A stretch of 64,000 nucleotides of DNA from Chloropicon primus (GCA_023205875.1 CP060764.1:434001-498000), one strand, 5' to 3'; shown: positions 49,925 to 58,861, numbered from the stretch's first letter. Notes: generated from the letters alone by a model not told the origin. Program-made: numbers and translations.

Positions 49925-52900
49925 ATGGTGGAGGACAACAGCGAGGTGGTGATGTCGCCTCCAGCGAAGAGGCAGAGTCTCGAGACGGCGGGAGCGGCGA
50001 AGGAGACGCCGAGGTCTGCCAGGCCGAGGCTCGTGATCAAGGAGATGGTGTTGGAGAACTTCAAGTCCTACGGAGGGACCCAGCGCATCGGTCCGTTCCA
50101 CCAGTGCTTCAGCTCCGTGGTGGGTCCGAACGGGAGCGGGAAGTCGAACGTGATCGACGCCATGCTCTTTGTTTTCGGCAAGCGGGCGAACCAGCTGAGG
50201 CTGAACAAGGTCTCGGAGCTCATTCACAACTCGAGCAGCTTCAAGAACCTGAGGCACACGAGGGTGGACGTGTACTTCCACGAGATCGTGGACAAGGTGG
50301 AGGGCGAGACCTTCGAGGTCGTGCCGAACTCGGACCTGAAGATAAGCAGGGCGGCATACAAGGACAACTCCTCTGACTATTACATCAACGACAAGAAGAG
50401 CAGCTTCAAGGAGGTTACCCGCACCCTCAAGGAGAAGCACGTGGACCTGGACAACAACCGCTTCTTGATCCTGCAGGGAGAGGTCGAGCAGATCTCGCTC
50501 ATGCCGCCCAAGGCCCAGAACAAGGGCGAGACGGGGCTCTTGGAATACCTCGAGGATATCATCGGGACCAAGTGCTACGTCGAAGAGATCGAGTCGCTTG
50601 GCGAGGAGCTGCAGACGCTGAACGAGCAGAGGTCCGGCGTCATCCAGAGAGTCAAGGTCGTGCAGAAGGAGAAGGATTCCCTTGAGAGCGCGAAGGAGGA
50701 GGCCGAGGTGTACATCCAGAAGGAGAAGGAGCTGGTGTACGCAAAGCTCGTGGGGTATCAGTTGCTGCTGAGAAACACCGAGGAGCTCATCGCCAAGACG
50801 GAGGAGAGGAAAGCCGAGGTTCAAAAGAGGATGGACGAGGAGAAGGACAAGTGGTCTGAGATGTCCGGCGAGATCAAGGCCTCCGAGAAGGAGTGCAAGG
50901 AGAAGCTCAAGCAACAGAAGGTTCTTCAGGCCGAGTTGGACAAGGTCAACAGCGATTTCAAGGAGTTCGAGAGGAAGGACATCAAGTTGCGAGAGGACCA
51001 CAAGTTCCTCAAGCAGAAGCAGAAGAAGCTGGAGGCCAAAGTGAAGAAAGCTGAGCAGAATATCGAGAAGATGCTCAGCGAGTCCAAGCGCATGAGCAAG
51101 GAAATCCCGAAAACCCAGGCGAACATCGAGACGGCCGAGAAGAGGCTCGCTTACGAGAAGCAGAAGATGGACAAGATCTTGGACTCCCACAAGGACGAGC
51201 TCAGCAGTCACAGAGAGAAGCTCGAGAAGGTGAACCTGGAGCTCGCGCCGTGGCAGAACCAAATGAAGGAGGTACAAGCCGACATGGAGGTTGCCAAGGC
51301 AGAGCTGCAATTGATTGAGCAGAAGGAGCTTGGGGCACAGGAGAGAATTTCGGAGACCGAGGCAACGATGAAGGATGCCCTTCAAACGTCCGAGGAGAAG
51401 AAGGAACAGATTAGTTCGCTGAAGGGTGACTTGAAGGCCAAGGAGAACGATCTGAAGAAGGCCGTGGAGAGCTCGGAGACCTTGGAAAAGGAATACAAGA
51501 AGTTGGGCTCGCAGCTCCAGAGCTCCAGGGGAAAGGTGGAAGAGAGAAAAGCCGCACTTCACTCTGAGCAGAACCAGAACCAGGTCGTGAAAGCTCTCAT
51601 GAGCGCCCAAAAGTCAGGACACCTCGAGGGAATTCACGGAAGATTGGGCGACCTCGGAGCTGTCGACGCGCAGTATGACGTTGCTGTGAGCACTGCTTGC
51701 CCGGGTTTGAGTCACATCGTTGTCGAGACTGTGACCGATGCCCAGAATTGCGTGCAGTACCTCAAGAAGCTCGAGCTTGGAAGAGCGACTTTCCTCATCT
51801 TGGAGAAGCAGAGGGCACTTCAGCAGCGCATGGAGTCCAGCTTGCAAGTTGCGCCACCACGCAACTCTCAGAGATTGTTGGATCTGATCAAGATGAAGAA
51901 CCCTGAAGAGCACAAAGTGGCTTTCTACTTTGCCTTGAGGGATACCGTGGTCACCAAGACCTTGGAAGAGGCCCAGAAGATTGCCTACGGACAGAAGCAA
52001 CGCTGGCGTGTTGTCACCCTCCAGGGCCAGGTGATCGAAATGAGCGGAACCATGAGCGGTGGTGGCAAGCCAAGGAAAGGAAGAATCCTTGTTGGCTCTG
52101 CCTCCAAGCTCAACTCGAATGGTGATGACTTGGGCCGCCTTCAAAAGGAAGCGGAGGAGGAATTCGAGGTCATCTCAAAGAGCTTTGAGATGATAAAGGA
52201 GAAGCGCCAATCCACCAAAAAGCTTATCGGCGAGTCTGAGAAGGTCATAGACAAGCTCCAGGTGGAAATCCCGAAGGCGGAGATGGAAATGGAAGCAGCT
52301 ACTCAGCAAGCAGCGGAGTCCAAGAAAGTTCTCACGGAATTGCGGGAGAAGGTCACTTTGGAGCCAAAGGATAAGAAGCGCATGGCAGAGCTCAGAAAGA
52401 ACATCGATGCGTCGACAAAGAAGCTTGATGAGCTTAACAAGAACACCGAGGACCTGCAGCAGCAAGCACAAAAGCTCGAGAGCACGATCGACAATGTCGG
52501 CGGAGAGCCTTTGAAGAGACTTAGAAAGGAGGTCACAGAAGTGCAAGCAGGCATTGAGGAGATGAATGCTGAGATCTCCAAAATGCAGGTTCAGATTGGT
52601 TCCAACGAGAAGCTGATTGCAAAGGCGGAGAAGGAGGTCGTGAAGAGCAAGGGGGAGGCTGAAGGCATGAAGGAGAAAGTCCAGGCAGCTAAGGAGGACA
52701 TCAAGATGATTGAAGAGGAGGCTTTGGTTGTGATGGAGAACTGCAAGAAAACGCAAGACCTTGTTGACAAGAAGGCCGAGGAGATCAAGGCCTTTGACCA
52801 AGCAAAGAAGAAGCTGCAGAAGACGCTTCAGTCCATGAAAACTGCGGAGATCGACATCGAGCACGAGATGGACGAGGTGAAGTCTGAGCAGAAAGCACAC

Positions 52901-53698
52901 CAGTCTGAGAAGAAGCAGATTTTGAAGCAAATTGACACCACCAAGAAGGCAGCGGCGTCCACATTCGAGGAGGACGAGCTTCCTGAGGTTCCAGGCGACG
53001 AGGAATTGGCTGCCATGAACGTCGAGGAGATTCAGAAGGAGGCTGCGGCCCTTGAGCAAGCAATGGCTGACATGAAGGTGGACCTGAATGCGATAGCGGA
53101 GTATAAGACAAAGGAGCAGGACTACAACAACAGGGTTGCTGAGCTTGATGCTTCTACAGTCACCAGGGACGGAGTGAGGAACAAGTACGATGACCTGAGG
53201 AAGAGGAGGTTAGATGAGTTCATGGCTGGCTTCAACACCATTGCCCTGAAACTCAAGGAGATGTACCAGATGATTACACTGGGAGGAGACGCTGAGCTCG
53301 AGCTTGTGGATTCCTTGGATCCATTCATTGAAGGAATCGTGTTCAGTGTTCGCCCGCCCAAGAAGAGCTGGAAGAACATCAGGAATCTCTCGGGTGGAGA
53401 AAAGACCCTGAGCTCCCTTGCCCTCGTCTTTGCTTTGCACCACTACAAGCCCACTCCTCTGTACGTGATGGACGAGATTGACGCGGCTCTCGACTTCAGG
53501 AACGTTTCCATCGTTGCGCACTACATCAAGGAGAGGACGAAGAACGCTCAGTTTGTAATCATTAGCCTGAGGAACAACATGTTCGAGCTCGCGGACAGGT
53601 TGGTTGGTATCTACAAGACCCACAATACCACAAAGAGCGTTACGATCGACCCTGAGAAGTTTCTTGTTGGAACCCCCCAGGCACTGAAAGTGACTTGA
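49925..53698 (+). CDS. SMC4: Condensin subunit SMC4
   Basis: A 1,257-aa single-exon ATPase of condensin, which compacts mitotic chromosomes with SMC2. The head motifs are intact: Walker A VGPNGSGKSNVID, the SMC4-specific FGKRANQLRLNKVSELIHNS, the ABC signature NLSGGEKTLSSLAL, and Walker B PLYVMDEIDAALD with its catalytic Glu. Two long coiled coils flank a hinge at ~560-720 (GIHGRLGDLGAVDAQYDVA; TMSGGGKPRKGR). The N-terminus before the first strand is short (~35 aa) for SMC4. The ATG at 49925 is the first in frame. Convergent with the centromeric H3 gene, 102 bp between stops. Confidence 0.97.
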   Translation: MVEDNSEVVMSPPAKRQSLETAGAAKETPRSARPRLVIKEMVLENFKSYGGTQRIGPFHQCFSSVVGPNGSGKSNVIDAMLFVFGKRANQLRLNKVSELIHNSSSFKNLRHTRVDVYFHEIVDKVEGETFEVVPNSDLKISRAAYKDNSSDYYINDKKSSFKEVTRTLKEKHVDLDNNRFLILQGEVEQISLMPPKAQNKGETGLLEYLEDIIGTKCYVEEIESLGEELQTLNEQRSGVIQRVKVVQKEKDSLESAKEEAEVYIQKEKELVYAKLVGYQLLLRNTEELIAKTEERKAEVQKRMDEEKDKWSEMSGEIKASEKECKEKLKQQKVLQAELDKVNSDFKEFERKDIKLREDHKFLKQKQKKLEAKVKKAEQNIEKMLSESKRMSKEIPKTQANIETAEKRLAYEKQKMDKILDSHKDELSSHREKLEKVNLELAPWQNQMKEVQADMEVAKAELQLIEQKELGAQERISETEATMKDALQTSEEKKEQISSLKGDLKAKENDLKKAVESSETLEKEYKKLGSQLQSSRGKVEERKAALHSEQNQNQVVKALMSAQKSGHLEGIHGRLGDLGAVDAQYDVAVSTACPGLSHIVVETVTDAQNCVQYLKKLELGRATFLILEKQRALQQRMESSLQVAPPRNSQRLLDLIKMKNPEEHKVAFYFALRDTVVTKTLEEAQKIAYGQKQRWRVVTLQGQVIEMSGTMSGGGKPRKGRILVGSASKLNSNGDDLGRLQKEAEEEFEVISKSFEMIKEKRQSTKKLIGESEKVIDKLQVEIPKAEMEMEAATQQAAESKKVLTELREKVTLEPKDKKRMAELRKNIDASTKKLDELNKNTEDLQQQAQKLESTIDNVGGEPLKRLRKEVTEVQAGIEEMNAEISKMQVQIGSNEKLIAKAEKEVVKSKGEAEGMKEKVQAAKEDIKMIEEEALVVMENCKKTQDLVDKKAEEIKAFDQAKKKLQKTLQSMKTAEIDIEHEMDEVKSEQKAHQSEKKQILKQIDTTKKAAASTFEEDELPEVPGDEELAAMNVEEIQKEAAALEQAMADMKVDLNAIAEYKTKEQDYNNRVAELDASTVTRDGVRNKYDDLRKRRLDEFMAGFNTIALKLKEMYQMITLGGDAELELVDSLDPFIEGIVFSVRPPKKSWKNIRNLSGGEKTLSSLALVFALHHYKPTPLYVMDEIDAALDFRNVSIVAHYIKERTKNAQFVIISLRNNMFELADRLVGIYKTHNTTKSVTIDPEKFLVGTPQALKVT

Positions 53699-53800
53699 AG
53701 AGAAGAACGCCTACTTTTTCTAATAGTCTTGTTTTGTAAAATCACATGTTTGAAGTTGTTTGATATCATCACACCGCTTGTAGTTTCTTTTGCCTGCAAA

Positions 53801-54619
53801 TCAAAAGAAGAAGTTTCTCAGGCCTCTTAAGCGCATCGCCAGATGGAGGTCTTTTGGCATAAGGGTGACCCTCTTCGCGTGCACTGTGCACAAGTTCGCA
53901 CTCTCAAAGACATCCACGATGTAGGCCTCTGCTGCATGTTGCAGCGCTTCGATGCCGTCTCTGGTCCACCTGTAATTTTCTTTGGCATCCACCAGCTTTT
54001 CCATCACTTTCTGCGCTTTTTTTGCCTTCTCTTGCGTCGATGCAAGTTCCACCCTCAACTCCTCCAGTTGCGCCTTCTTCTCCTTCCTGCCTATCTGAGT
54101 CCTTGGCCTCGTCCTCATCAAAGCTGTTTCCCTTGCCTTGAGCTTTTGCTCCGCCTCTGAAAGCACGTTGCTGCACTGGGCCACGTTCGCGCGGCCCTCC
54201 GCCGTTTCTGGACCCGCGTTGGTATCTTCAATGTCTTCCTCCATCTTACGGGTGAGCTGCCTGACCAACCGTTGGAAGGGAGCCTTCAAGAGGAGCAGGT
54301 CCGTGCTCTTCTGGTAGGTGCGAATCTCCGTGAGAGCCCGTCCGCGGTAACGCCTCCTCTTCTGCTTCTTTCGACCGAAAAGGCTTGAGAGGTTCGGAGC
54401 TCCCCCCTGTTTCTTCCTACCCAGTTGGGGCTTACGGGGCGTCGAAAGCCTCGGTTCCGGCGTCCTCTGCGATGGCCCCGCCTCCCACTCGCTCCCCTTC
54501 GCGCTTTGCGACGCTCTCGCCTCTGACGCGTTTTCCCTCTCCTTCTTCACCCTCATCTTCTCGAACAGTTCGAAGGCCCTGTCCGTGATTTCGCCCCCCT
54601 CGCCGTTCATTGGCGCCAT
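53801..54619 (-). CDS. CENH3: Centromeric histone H3 variant (CenH3/CENP-A) with long loop-1 insertion
   Basis: A 272-aa H3-fold protein. A basic tail (~1-93) precedes RYRGRALTEIRTYQKSTDLL and LLKAPFQRLVRQL (alpha-N and alpha-1, ~91-122). The fold resumes at NYRWTRDGIEALQHAAEAYI (alpha-2, from ~215), ending VHAKRVTLMPKDLHLAMRLRG. The Trp just before alpha-2, the lack of the canonical H3 loop, and the divergent long tail mark CenH3, not H3. Between alpha-1 and alpha-2, where H3 and CENP-A have under ten residues, lie about 85 extra residues (~130-215). These are Lys/Glu/Ala-rich and helical, with a basic TRPRTQIGRKEKK patch. An unspliced intron looks unlikely: the one GTAAG near its start is out of phase with the only plausible acceptor, and no pyrimidine tract is present. 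Two promoter-element copies lie upstream. Confidence 0.85.
   Translation of the reverse strand: MAPMNGEGGEITDRAFELFEKMRVKKERENASEARASQSAKGSEWEAGPSQRTPEPRLSTPRKPQLGRKKQGGAPNLSSLFGRKKQKRRRYRGRALTEIRTYQKSTDLLLLKAPFQRLVRQLTRKMEEDIEDTNAGPETAEGRANVAQCSNVLSEAEQKLKARETALMRTRPRTQIGRKEKKAQLEELRVELASTQEKAKKAQKVMEKLVDAKENYRWTRDGIEALQHAAEAYIVDVFESANLCTVHAKRVTLMPKDLHLAMRLRGLRNFFF
53975..54232 (-). other. Loop-1 insertion segment of the CenH3 coding region
   Basis: These ~258 bp code the ~85-residue insert. Composition is purine-rich on the coding strand, with GAG/AAG/GCG codons as in neighbouring exons. Heptad-like spacing is visible in AQLEELRVELASTQEKAKKA. Confidence 0.7.
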
Positions 54620-54742
54620 GCTGTCCAAACCAAAAGATCAAGGCGTCAAGTATCGACCTCGGCCTCTTCCCGTCGCTCCCGCTGCCAAACGCCCTCGCCT
54701 GAACTCACCTCTGAAGTCGAAGCACAAACCAAAAGAAGAGCC

Positions 54743-54797
54743 AAACGTTTCAGTCTCTCCAATCCTCACCACGACGCCGTTCGCTTCGAACGAGGAG
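54743..54797 (-). promoter_or_regulatory. Promoter-linked dispersed element, copy 7 (CenH3, proximal)
   Basis: On the gene strand: CTCGTTCGAAGCGAACGGCG, TCGTGGTGAGGATTGGAGAG, ACTGAAACG. It ends ~124 bp before the ATG and repeats closely in copy 8. Confidence 0.65.
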
Positions 54798-54927
54798 TCG
54801 AACCGAAGAAAATCGATCCGCCGTTCCTTCCGCAGCCCCCGTCCGGGCCATCCCCTCGGTCCCGCCCCCCGCGACGTCACGCTAACTCACCCGTGTCACT
54901 GGCATCACCCAGGGATGAAACAAGAGC

Positions 54928-54994
54928 TACGTTTCAGTCTCTCAAATCCTCACCACGAAGCCGTTCTCTTCAAGAGCGAGCTCTTTCGAAAGAA
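54928..54994 (-). promoter_or_regulatory. Promoter-linked dispersed element, copy 8 (CenH3, distal)
   Basis: On the gene strand: CTTTCGAAAGAGCTCG, CTCTTGAAGAGAACGGC, TTCGTGGTGAGGATTTGAGA, GACTGAAACG. A near-complete copy, ~309 bp before the CenH3 ATG. Confidence 0.7.
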
Positions 54995-55157
54995 GAAGAG
55001 ACTCATCTTCCGAACCTGCCCTCCCCCACCGCACCACCTCCCTCCCTCCCCCTCAAAACCTCAGCACTCACCTCGTCCTCGTCCCTCTCCTCGATCGCAA
55101 GGGTGACAGCGTAAGCGTTCTCGAGCAGCGCAATTCAAAAATGAAAAACAACGCGTC

Positions 55158-55183
55158 ATGAGTGTACAATAGTGTACACTCAT
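55158..55183. repeat. Perfect 10-bp inverted repeat with 6-nt loop
   Basis: ATGAGTGTAC, six-base spacer AATAGT, GTACACTCAT. It lies ~730 bp before the RAD6 start and could be a dimer-binding site or a hairpin. Confidence 0.85.
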
Positions 55184-55197
55184 ACAACGAGAGGTTA

Positions 55198-55202
<5 letters not shown>

Positions 55203-55247
<45 letters not shown>
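55203..55247. repeat. (GA)n microsatellite
   Basis: Over twenty GA units upstream of RAD6. Confidence 0.95.
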
Positions 55248-55250
<3 letters not shown>

Positions 55251-55276
55251 GAAGGTAGGGGACAGAGAAAGAGAGA

Positions 55277-55302
55277 GACGAGGACGAGGACGAGGACGAG
55301 GT
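55277..55302 (+). repeat. (GACGAG)n repeat upstream of RAD6
   Basis: About four sense-strand units, ~610 bp before the RAD6 ATG. Confidence 0.8.
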
Positions 55303-55383
55303 TTAGGAGGTCGTCGCGAGATCAACGTCGAGCGGGAAAGTGGTGGGTTTGGTTTCTTTTTTTTTTTGGAGCCTTCCTTCCTT

Positions 55384-55388
<5 letters not shown>

Positions 55389-55421
<33 letters not shown>
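55389..55421. repeat. (TG)n microsatellite
   Basis: About sixteen TG units upstream of RAD6. Confidence 0.95.
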
Positions 55422-55423
<2 letters not shown>

Positions 55424-55909
55424 AGAGCCAAGGGGCGCGTGTTCTGCGTTTGGAGAGCCAGGCGCGAGGGAGGGAGGGACGTGAGGTGGCGTCCTCGCCT
55501 CGTGTCGAGACCTCCGTCGTGGCTTGCTTCGTGTGGTCATCGCGCCGGCTTGCCCCTCTCGCGGATAGATCTCTGTATCTCTTGGTGATGTGGGAATATC
55601 TTATCTCATCCTCTTGTGCCCGAACCTGAACCCGAAAGAACTCACTCGTTTCTTGCTGCTGGGTTTCTTCTTCGCTTGGCTTGGTTTGCAGGAGATTTGT
55701 GATTGAGGCGAGGAGGGGCAGAGAGCAGCCGAGGAGGCAGTGAAGCGACGGGAGATGGAAAGGGTCCGCTGAAGGCGTCTGTCTTTGGGTGGTGCAGTCT
55801 TAGTTTGTGAGTGAGAAAGGGGTTTGGCTCGGTGTCACCCCCGCGAACGCTTGGGGTTTGGGAGGGGGTTGAGGTAGAGGTCCGGGAGAATCGGAATTGT
55901 GCTTAAGAG

Positions 55910-56371
55910 ATGTCAACGGCCGCGACGCTGCGATTGTTGTCGGACTTGAAGTCCATCAAGCAAGAACCTCCGGAGGGCTGCAGCGCGAGCCCCGTGTCGG
56001 AGGACAACCTCTTTGTCTGGAACGCGACAATTTTCGGGCCGGATGAGACGCCGTGGGAGGGCGGCGTCTTCTCCCTGCGCATCATATTCAGCGATAGCTA
56101 TCCGGAGAAGCCGCCGAGGGTTCGATTCACTTCCGAGGTGTTTCACCCAAACGTGTACGGCGACGGCACGCTTTGCATGGACATCATTCAAGACCAGTGG
56201 TCGCCGTGCCACAACATATGCACAATCCTGACGTCGATCCAGAGCCTGCTTTGCGATCCGAATCCGGCCAGCCCCGCGAACCCGGAGGCCGCGCAGCAGT
56301 ACCAGAACGACAGGCAGAACTACAACAGGAAGGTCAGGCGATGTGCTCAGAGAAGCGTGGAGGGTTTTTAG
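55910..56371 (+). CDS. RAD6: Ubiquitin-conjugating enzyme E2, RAD6/UBC2
   Basis: A 153-aa single-exon E2 of the expected length. The UBC core holds the HPN motif and catalytic Cys (HPNVYGDGTLCMDIIQDQWS) and FGPDETPWEGGVF. The family-typical end of the core is NPASPANPEAAQQYQNDRQ. It lacks the acidic tail of yeast Rad6, as do plant and animal RAD6 proteins. With RAD18-, BRE1- or UBR-type ligases it monoubiquitinates PCNA and histone H2B and serves the N-degron pathway. The C-terminus (RRCAQRSVEGF) is divergent from animals. Confidence 0.95.
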   Translation: MSTAATLRLLSDLKSIKQEPPEGCSASPVSEDNLFVWNATIFGPDETPWEGGVFSLRIIFSDSYPEKPPRVRFTSEVFHPNVYGDGTLCMDIIQDQWSPCHNICTILTSIQSLLCDPNPASPANPEAAQQYQNDRQNYNRKVRRCAQRSVEGF

Positions 56372-56557
56372 AGGGCACCAACACCGACCAGAACTTGCTG
56401 TGTGTATTTAAATTGCAGCGAAAAATATATGATAACAATATTTTTAGGCAGAGGGGTTGTAAGCCTCCTTCCTTCTCGCTTCGTTTCTCTTGCGCGAGGC
56501 CCGTCTGCCCGTCGTCGCCGCGATTCTGCACGCCCCTCTCGGCGGTGTTCCATGGCC

Positions 56558-57125
56558 TCACAGGCTTCCGTAAGCCCCGGATCCTACACGAAGGGCGGAG
56601 AGAGAAAGAAGGGGAGGGGGAGCGCGCTGTCAGTTGTTGTTGCGCGGCGAGAGCGGGCCAGGCCCACCCAAAGGTTTGACTTACCGACACGGCCGCCGTA
56701 CCAGCCCAAGGACTGGATGGGCGTGATGAGGTTCGCGGGGTCAATGGGCGAGTTGATCACGAGTCCCTTCTCCCCCTGAAGGAATCTGGGGAGCAGGCCG
56801 GCTTCGGGACCGCTTCCTGGGGGCAGCGGGGGAGCCGCTTGGGGCGGGGCAGCCTGATCGCCGCCGCGGCCGCCGCCGTCGTCGTCGTCGTCGTCGCGAG
56901 AAGAGCAGAGCGAGGAGGGTCAGTGTGTCAGTCAGTTTCTACCTTCCGGGGGGCGAGGGGAGAGGGGGGGAGGACGTGTCCCACCTGTGGCCCCGGAGGT
57001 CCGGGCGCCTGCATCAAGCTCCTGTGCTCCAAGCCCTGGCTCGAGTGCAGAAGCAGCAAGAGCACAACCACCCAGTGGCCCAAGTACAGCATGGCTCCTC
57101 TGATGGTCTGCGTCAAGTTCCTCAT
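56558..57125 (-). CDS. Small secreted or membrane-anchored Pro/Gly-rich protein, three exons
   Basis: Not recognised. Exons are 56985-57125, 56685-56853 and 56558-56583 (phases 0 and 1; donors GTGGGA and GTAAGT; acceptors ATCAG and TGTAG). They join into a 111-aa frame. A signal peptide or anchor is at ~13-35 (MLYLGHWVVVLLLLLHSSQG), followed by a Pro/Gly/Ala-rich mature part, then GEKGLVINSPIDPANLITPI and a Gly/Tyr-rich end (GWYGGRVGSGAYGSL). The perfect phase match at both junctions and the signal peptide support it, but each exon is short and one acceptor follows a (CGA)n tract, so boundaries are tentative. Convergent with RAD6, 186 bp apart. Confidence 0.5.
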
Positions 57126-57717
57126 CCTTTGCAATCGTCTCAAGCAATCCTGTCCTCCGGTTCAGTCAGCCCGTCGCCTGTTCCTCCTTGGTAATGAGCC
57201 CTGTGCCCTCCATCCCCGTTGCCCTTCTCCTCGTTCAAAGGTTTGTAACGCTCGCTCGTATAGGTACCCAAAGTCTCTCCATCGTCCAGGAAATTTCTCC
57301 CCTTAATTTGAGGTGCAGGGGTCTCACGGACAAGTTCTGAGGGTGGCAGATCGCTGCGCGCGCGAGGCTTGGCTTCGTCGAGGAAGCGGGAACGCTGGAG
57401 GGAGGAGGAAGGGAGGAGAAGTTCGCGGGATGCTAGCATGTCGCACAATCTTTCGTTTGACCCCCTGCTTGCATAGTTTGACGCTTCATTGAGTGAGACC
57501 GAAGGGTCGAAAGTTAGGTGAGTCGGTCGAGGGGAGTGTGGAGAGACTTTTCGCGGGGGTTGGCGCGCGCGAGGGAGCAGGGGGTCTGGCCGGTTGGGCG
57601 CTCGCCTCCGTCGAAGCCTTCGTGCCTCATCCCGCCTCCGTGGAAGAAAGCGGAGGACCAGGGAGACTGAACGAGCTCTTGTGTGCGGAAGGATCCGAGT
57701 GGAAGAAGATTAGGAGG
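57126..57717. other. Divergent promoter region of the small secreted protein and GT29 genes
   Basis: These ~590 bp hold one partial promoter-element copy on the GT29 side. No gene is seen. Confidence 0.45.
57448..57505 (+). promoter_or_regulatory. Promoter-linked dispersed element, copy 9 (GT29), divergent
   Basis: CTTTCGTTTGACCC is identical to the first block of copy 5. CTGCTTGCATAGTTTGACGC parallels copy 10, then GAGTGAGACC. It is ~213 bp before the ATG. Confidence 0.5.
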
Positions 57718-58861
57718 ATGGGCAGGGTGCAGACGAGGCCCAGAGGCCTGGCGAGCGTGGGCCTCTTCTTCTGGCTTGTGTTGTGCCTCGTGGCGGGAAG
57801 CTCTGCCAAGTTGGACTTGCACATACCGAGTGTCTTCACCGGAAGTAGCAGCGGGGTTGCGGACAGGGCGAAGAAGGGGGAGAAGAAGAAGGGGCACGGG
57901 ATCTGCCACGACCCGAGCCTGCGCGACTTGCCGCCGATGGTGGGTCTGGTGAGGGACATCAGGAACCGGGACGCGCTGAAGACTCTGAGGGACAAGCACA
58001 AGATCAAGTTTGGGAGTTGTGCGGTGGTCGGGAACGCGGGGACCATGCAAGCGACGGCCTATGGCGCGGTGATTGACAGCCACGACGTGGTGTTCAGGCT
58101 GAACCAAGCGCCGACGAAGGGCTACGAGAGCATCGTGGGGAGCCGAGCCACGTTCAGGCTGATCAACAAGGAGTGGGTCACGGAGTGGGCGAAAGACCAA
58201 AAGTGGTTGCCGAGGGAGGACGGGCTGGTGCTGATCACTCGCGGCGACAACGAGGTCAGGTTGGGAAGGAAGAAGTACACCCACATACTGGGGGTCTCCA
58301 AGGTGAAGAAGGACGTGGAGAAGTGGTCGAGAAAGAGCGGCACGGCGGTCATGCAATTCAACAAGAGTCTTGCCGCGGCGGCTTGGAAAAAAATCTTGGC
58401 CTTCCAAAAGTGCACGGATTCCGACAAGAAATGCGACAGGTGCAAGGCTACGTCAGGAATGCTCGCAATCATGTCCTCGGTCATCCTTTGCGAGAATGTC
58501 ACGGTCTACGGGATGGGAGGCAGCAGATTCGCGGGGGAATACCCGTACCAGTAAGTGAGGGCACGGCGCCCGCAGTGCTGCTGCACCACACACACACACA
58601 CTCTCTCTCTCCAAACCACTCTCCACGTGCTGACCTCTCTCTGTCTCTGCCTTTGCTCCTGCCTGACCCAGTTACTACAAATTCCGGGGCACGGAGCTGA
58701 CGACGGGATACTCTGGTCACCTCTTCGACGTCGAAAAAGCTTTGGTTGCCCAATACGCCAAGAGGGGGTACTTGACCTTGTGCGGTCCCGGGGACGCGAA
58801 GGTCTGCGGCACGCTGTCCGTCGAGGAGAACCCGTGCTGCAACTCCACCGCAGCAAGCTAG
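57718..58861 (+). CDS. GT29 sialyltransferase-like glycosyltransferase
   Basis: Two exons (57718-58550 and 58672-58861; phase 2; donor GTAAGT, acceptor CCCAG) give 340 aa. A type II signal anchor at ~11-30 (LASVGLFFWLVLCLVAGSSA) predicts a Golgi lumenal enzyme. All four sialyl motifs are visible: L (CAVVGNAGTMQ ... DSHDVVFRLNQAP), S (CKATSGMLAIMSSVILCENV, TVYGMG), III (YPYHYY, created across the splice) and VS (GHLFDVE, H-x4-E). In animals GT29 transfers sialic acid from CMP-sialic acid. Plant and algal relatives may use CMP-Kdo or other donors, so the substrate here is open. Confidence 0.9.

Larger units (their letters stand above)
54620..55909. other. Divergent promoter region of CenH3 and RAD6
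   Basis: These ~1.3 kb hold two promoter-element copies on the CenH3 side. On the RAD6 side are a 26-bp inverted repeat, (GA)n at ~55203-55247, (GACGAG)n at ~55277-55302 and (TG)n at ~55389-55421. No gene is seen. A leader intron in RAD6 is possible but not proven. Confidence 0.5.

Noticed and set aside
53975-54250. Reading the CenH3 insertion as a retained intron
   Set aside because: A GTAAG lies near the start of the insert, but the only good-looking acceptor (AATTACAG) is in a different phase. The segment lacks a pyrimidine tract, and its codon composition is exon-like. Transcript data should still confirm.
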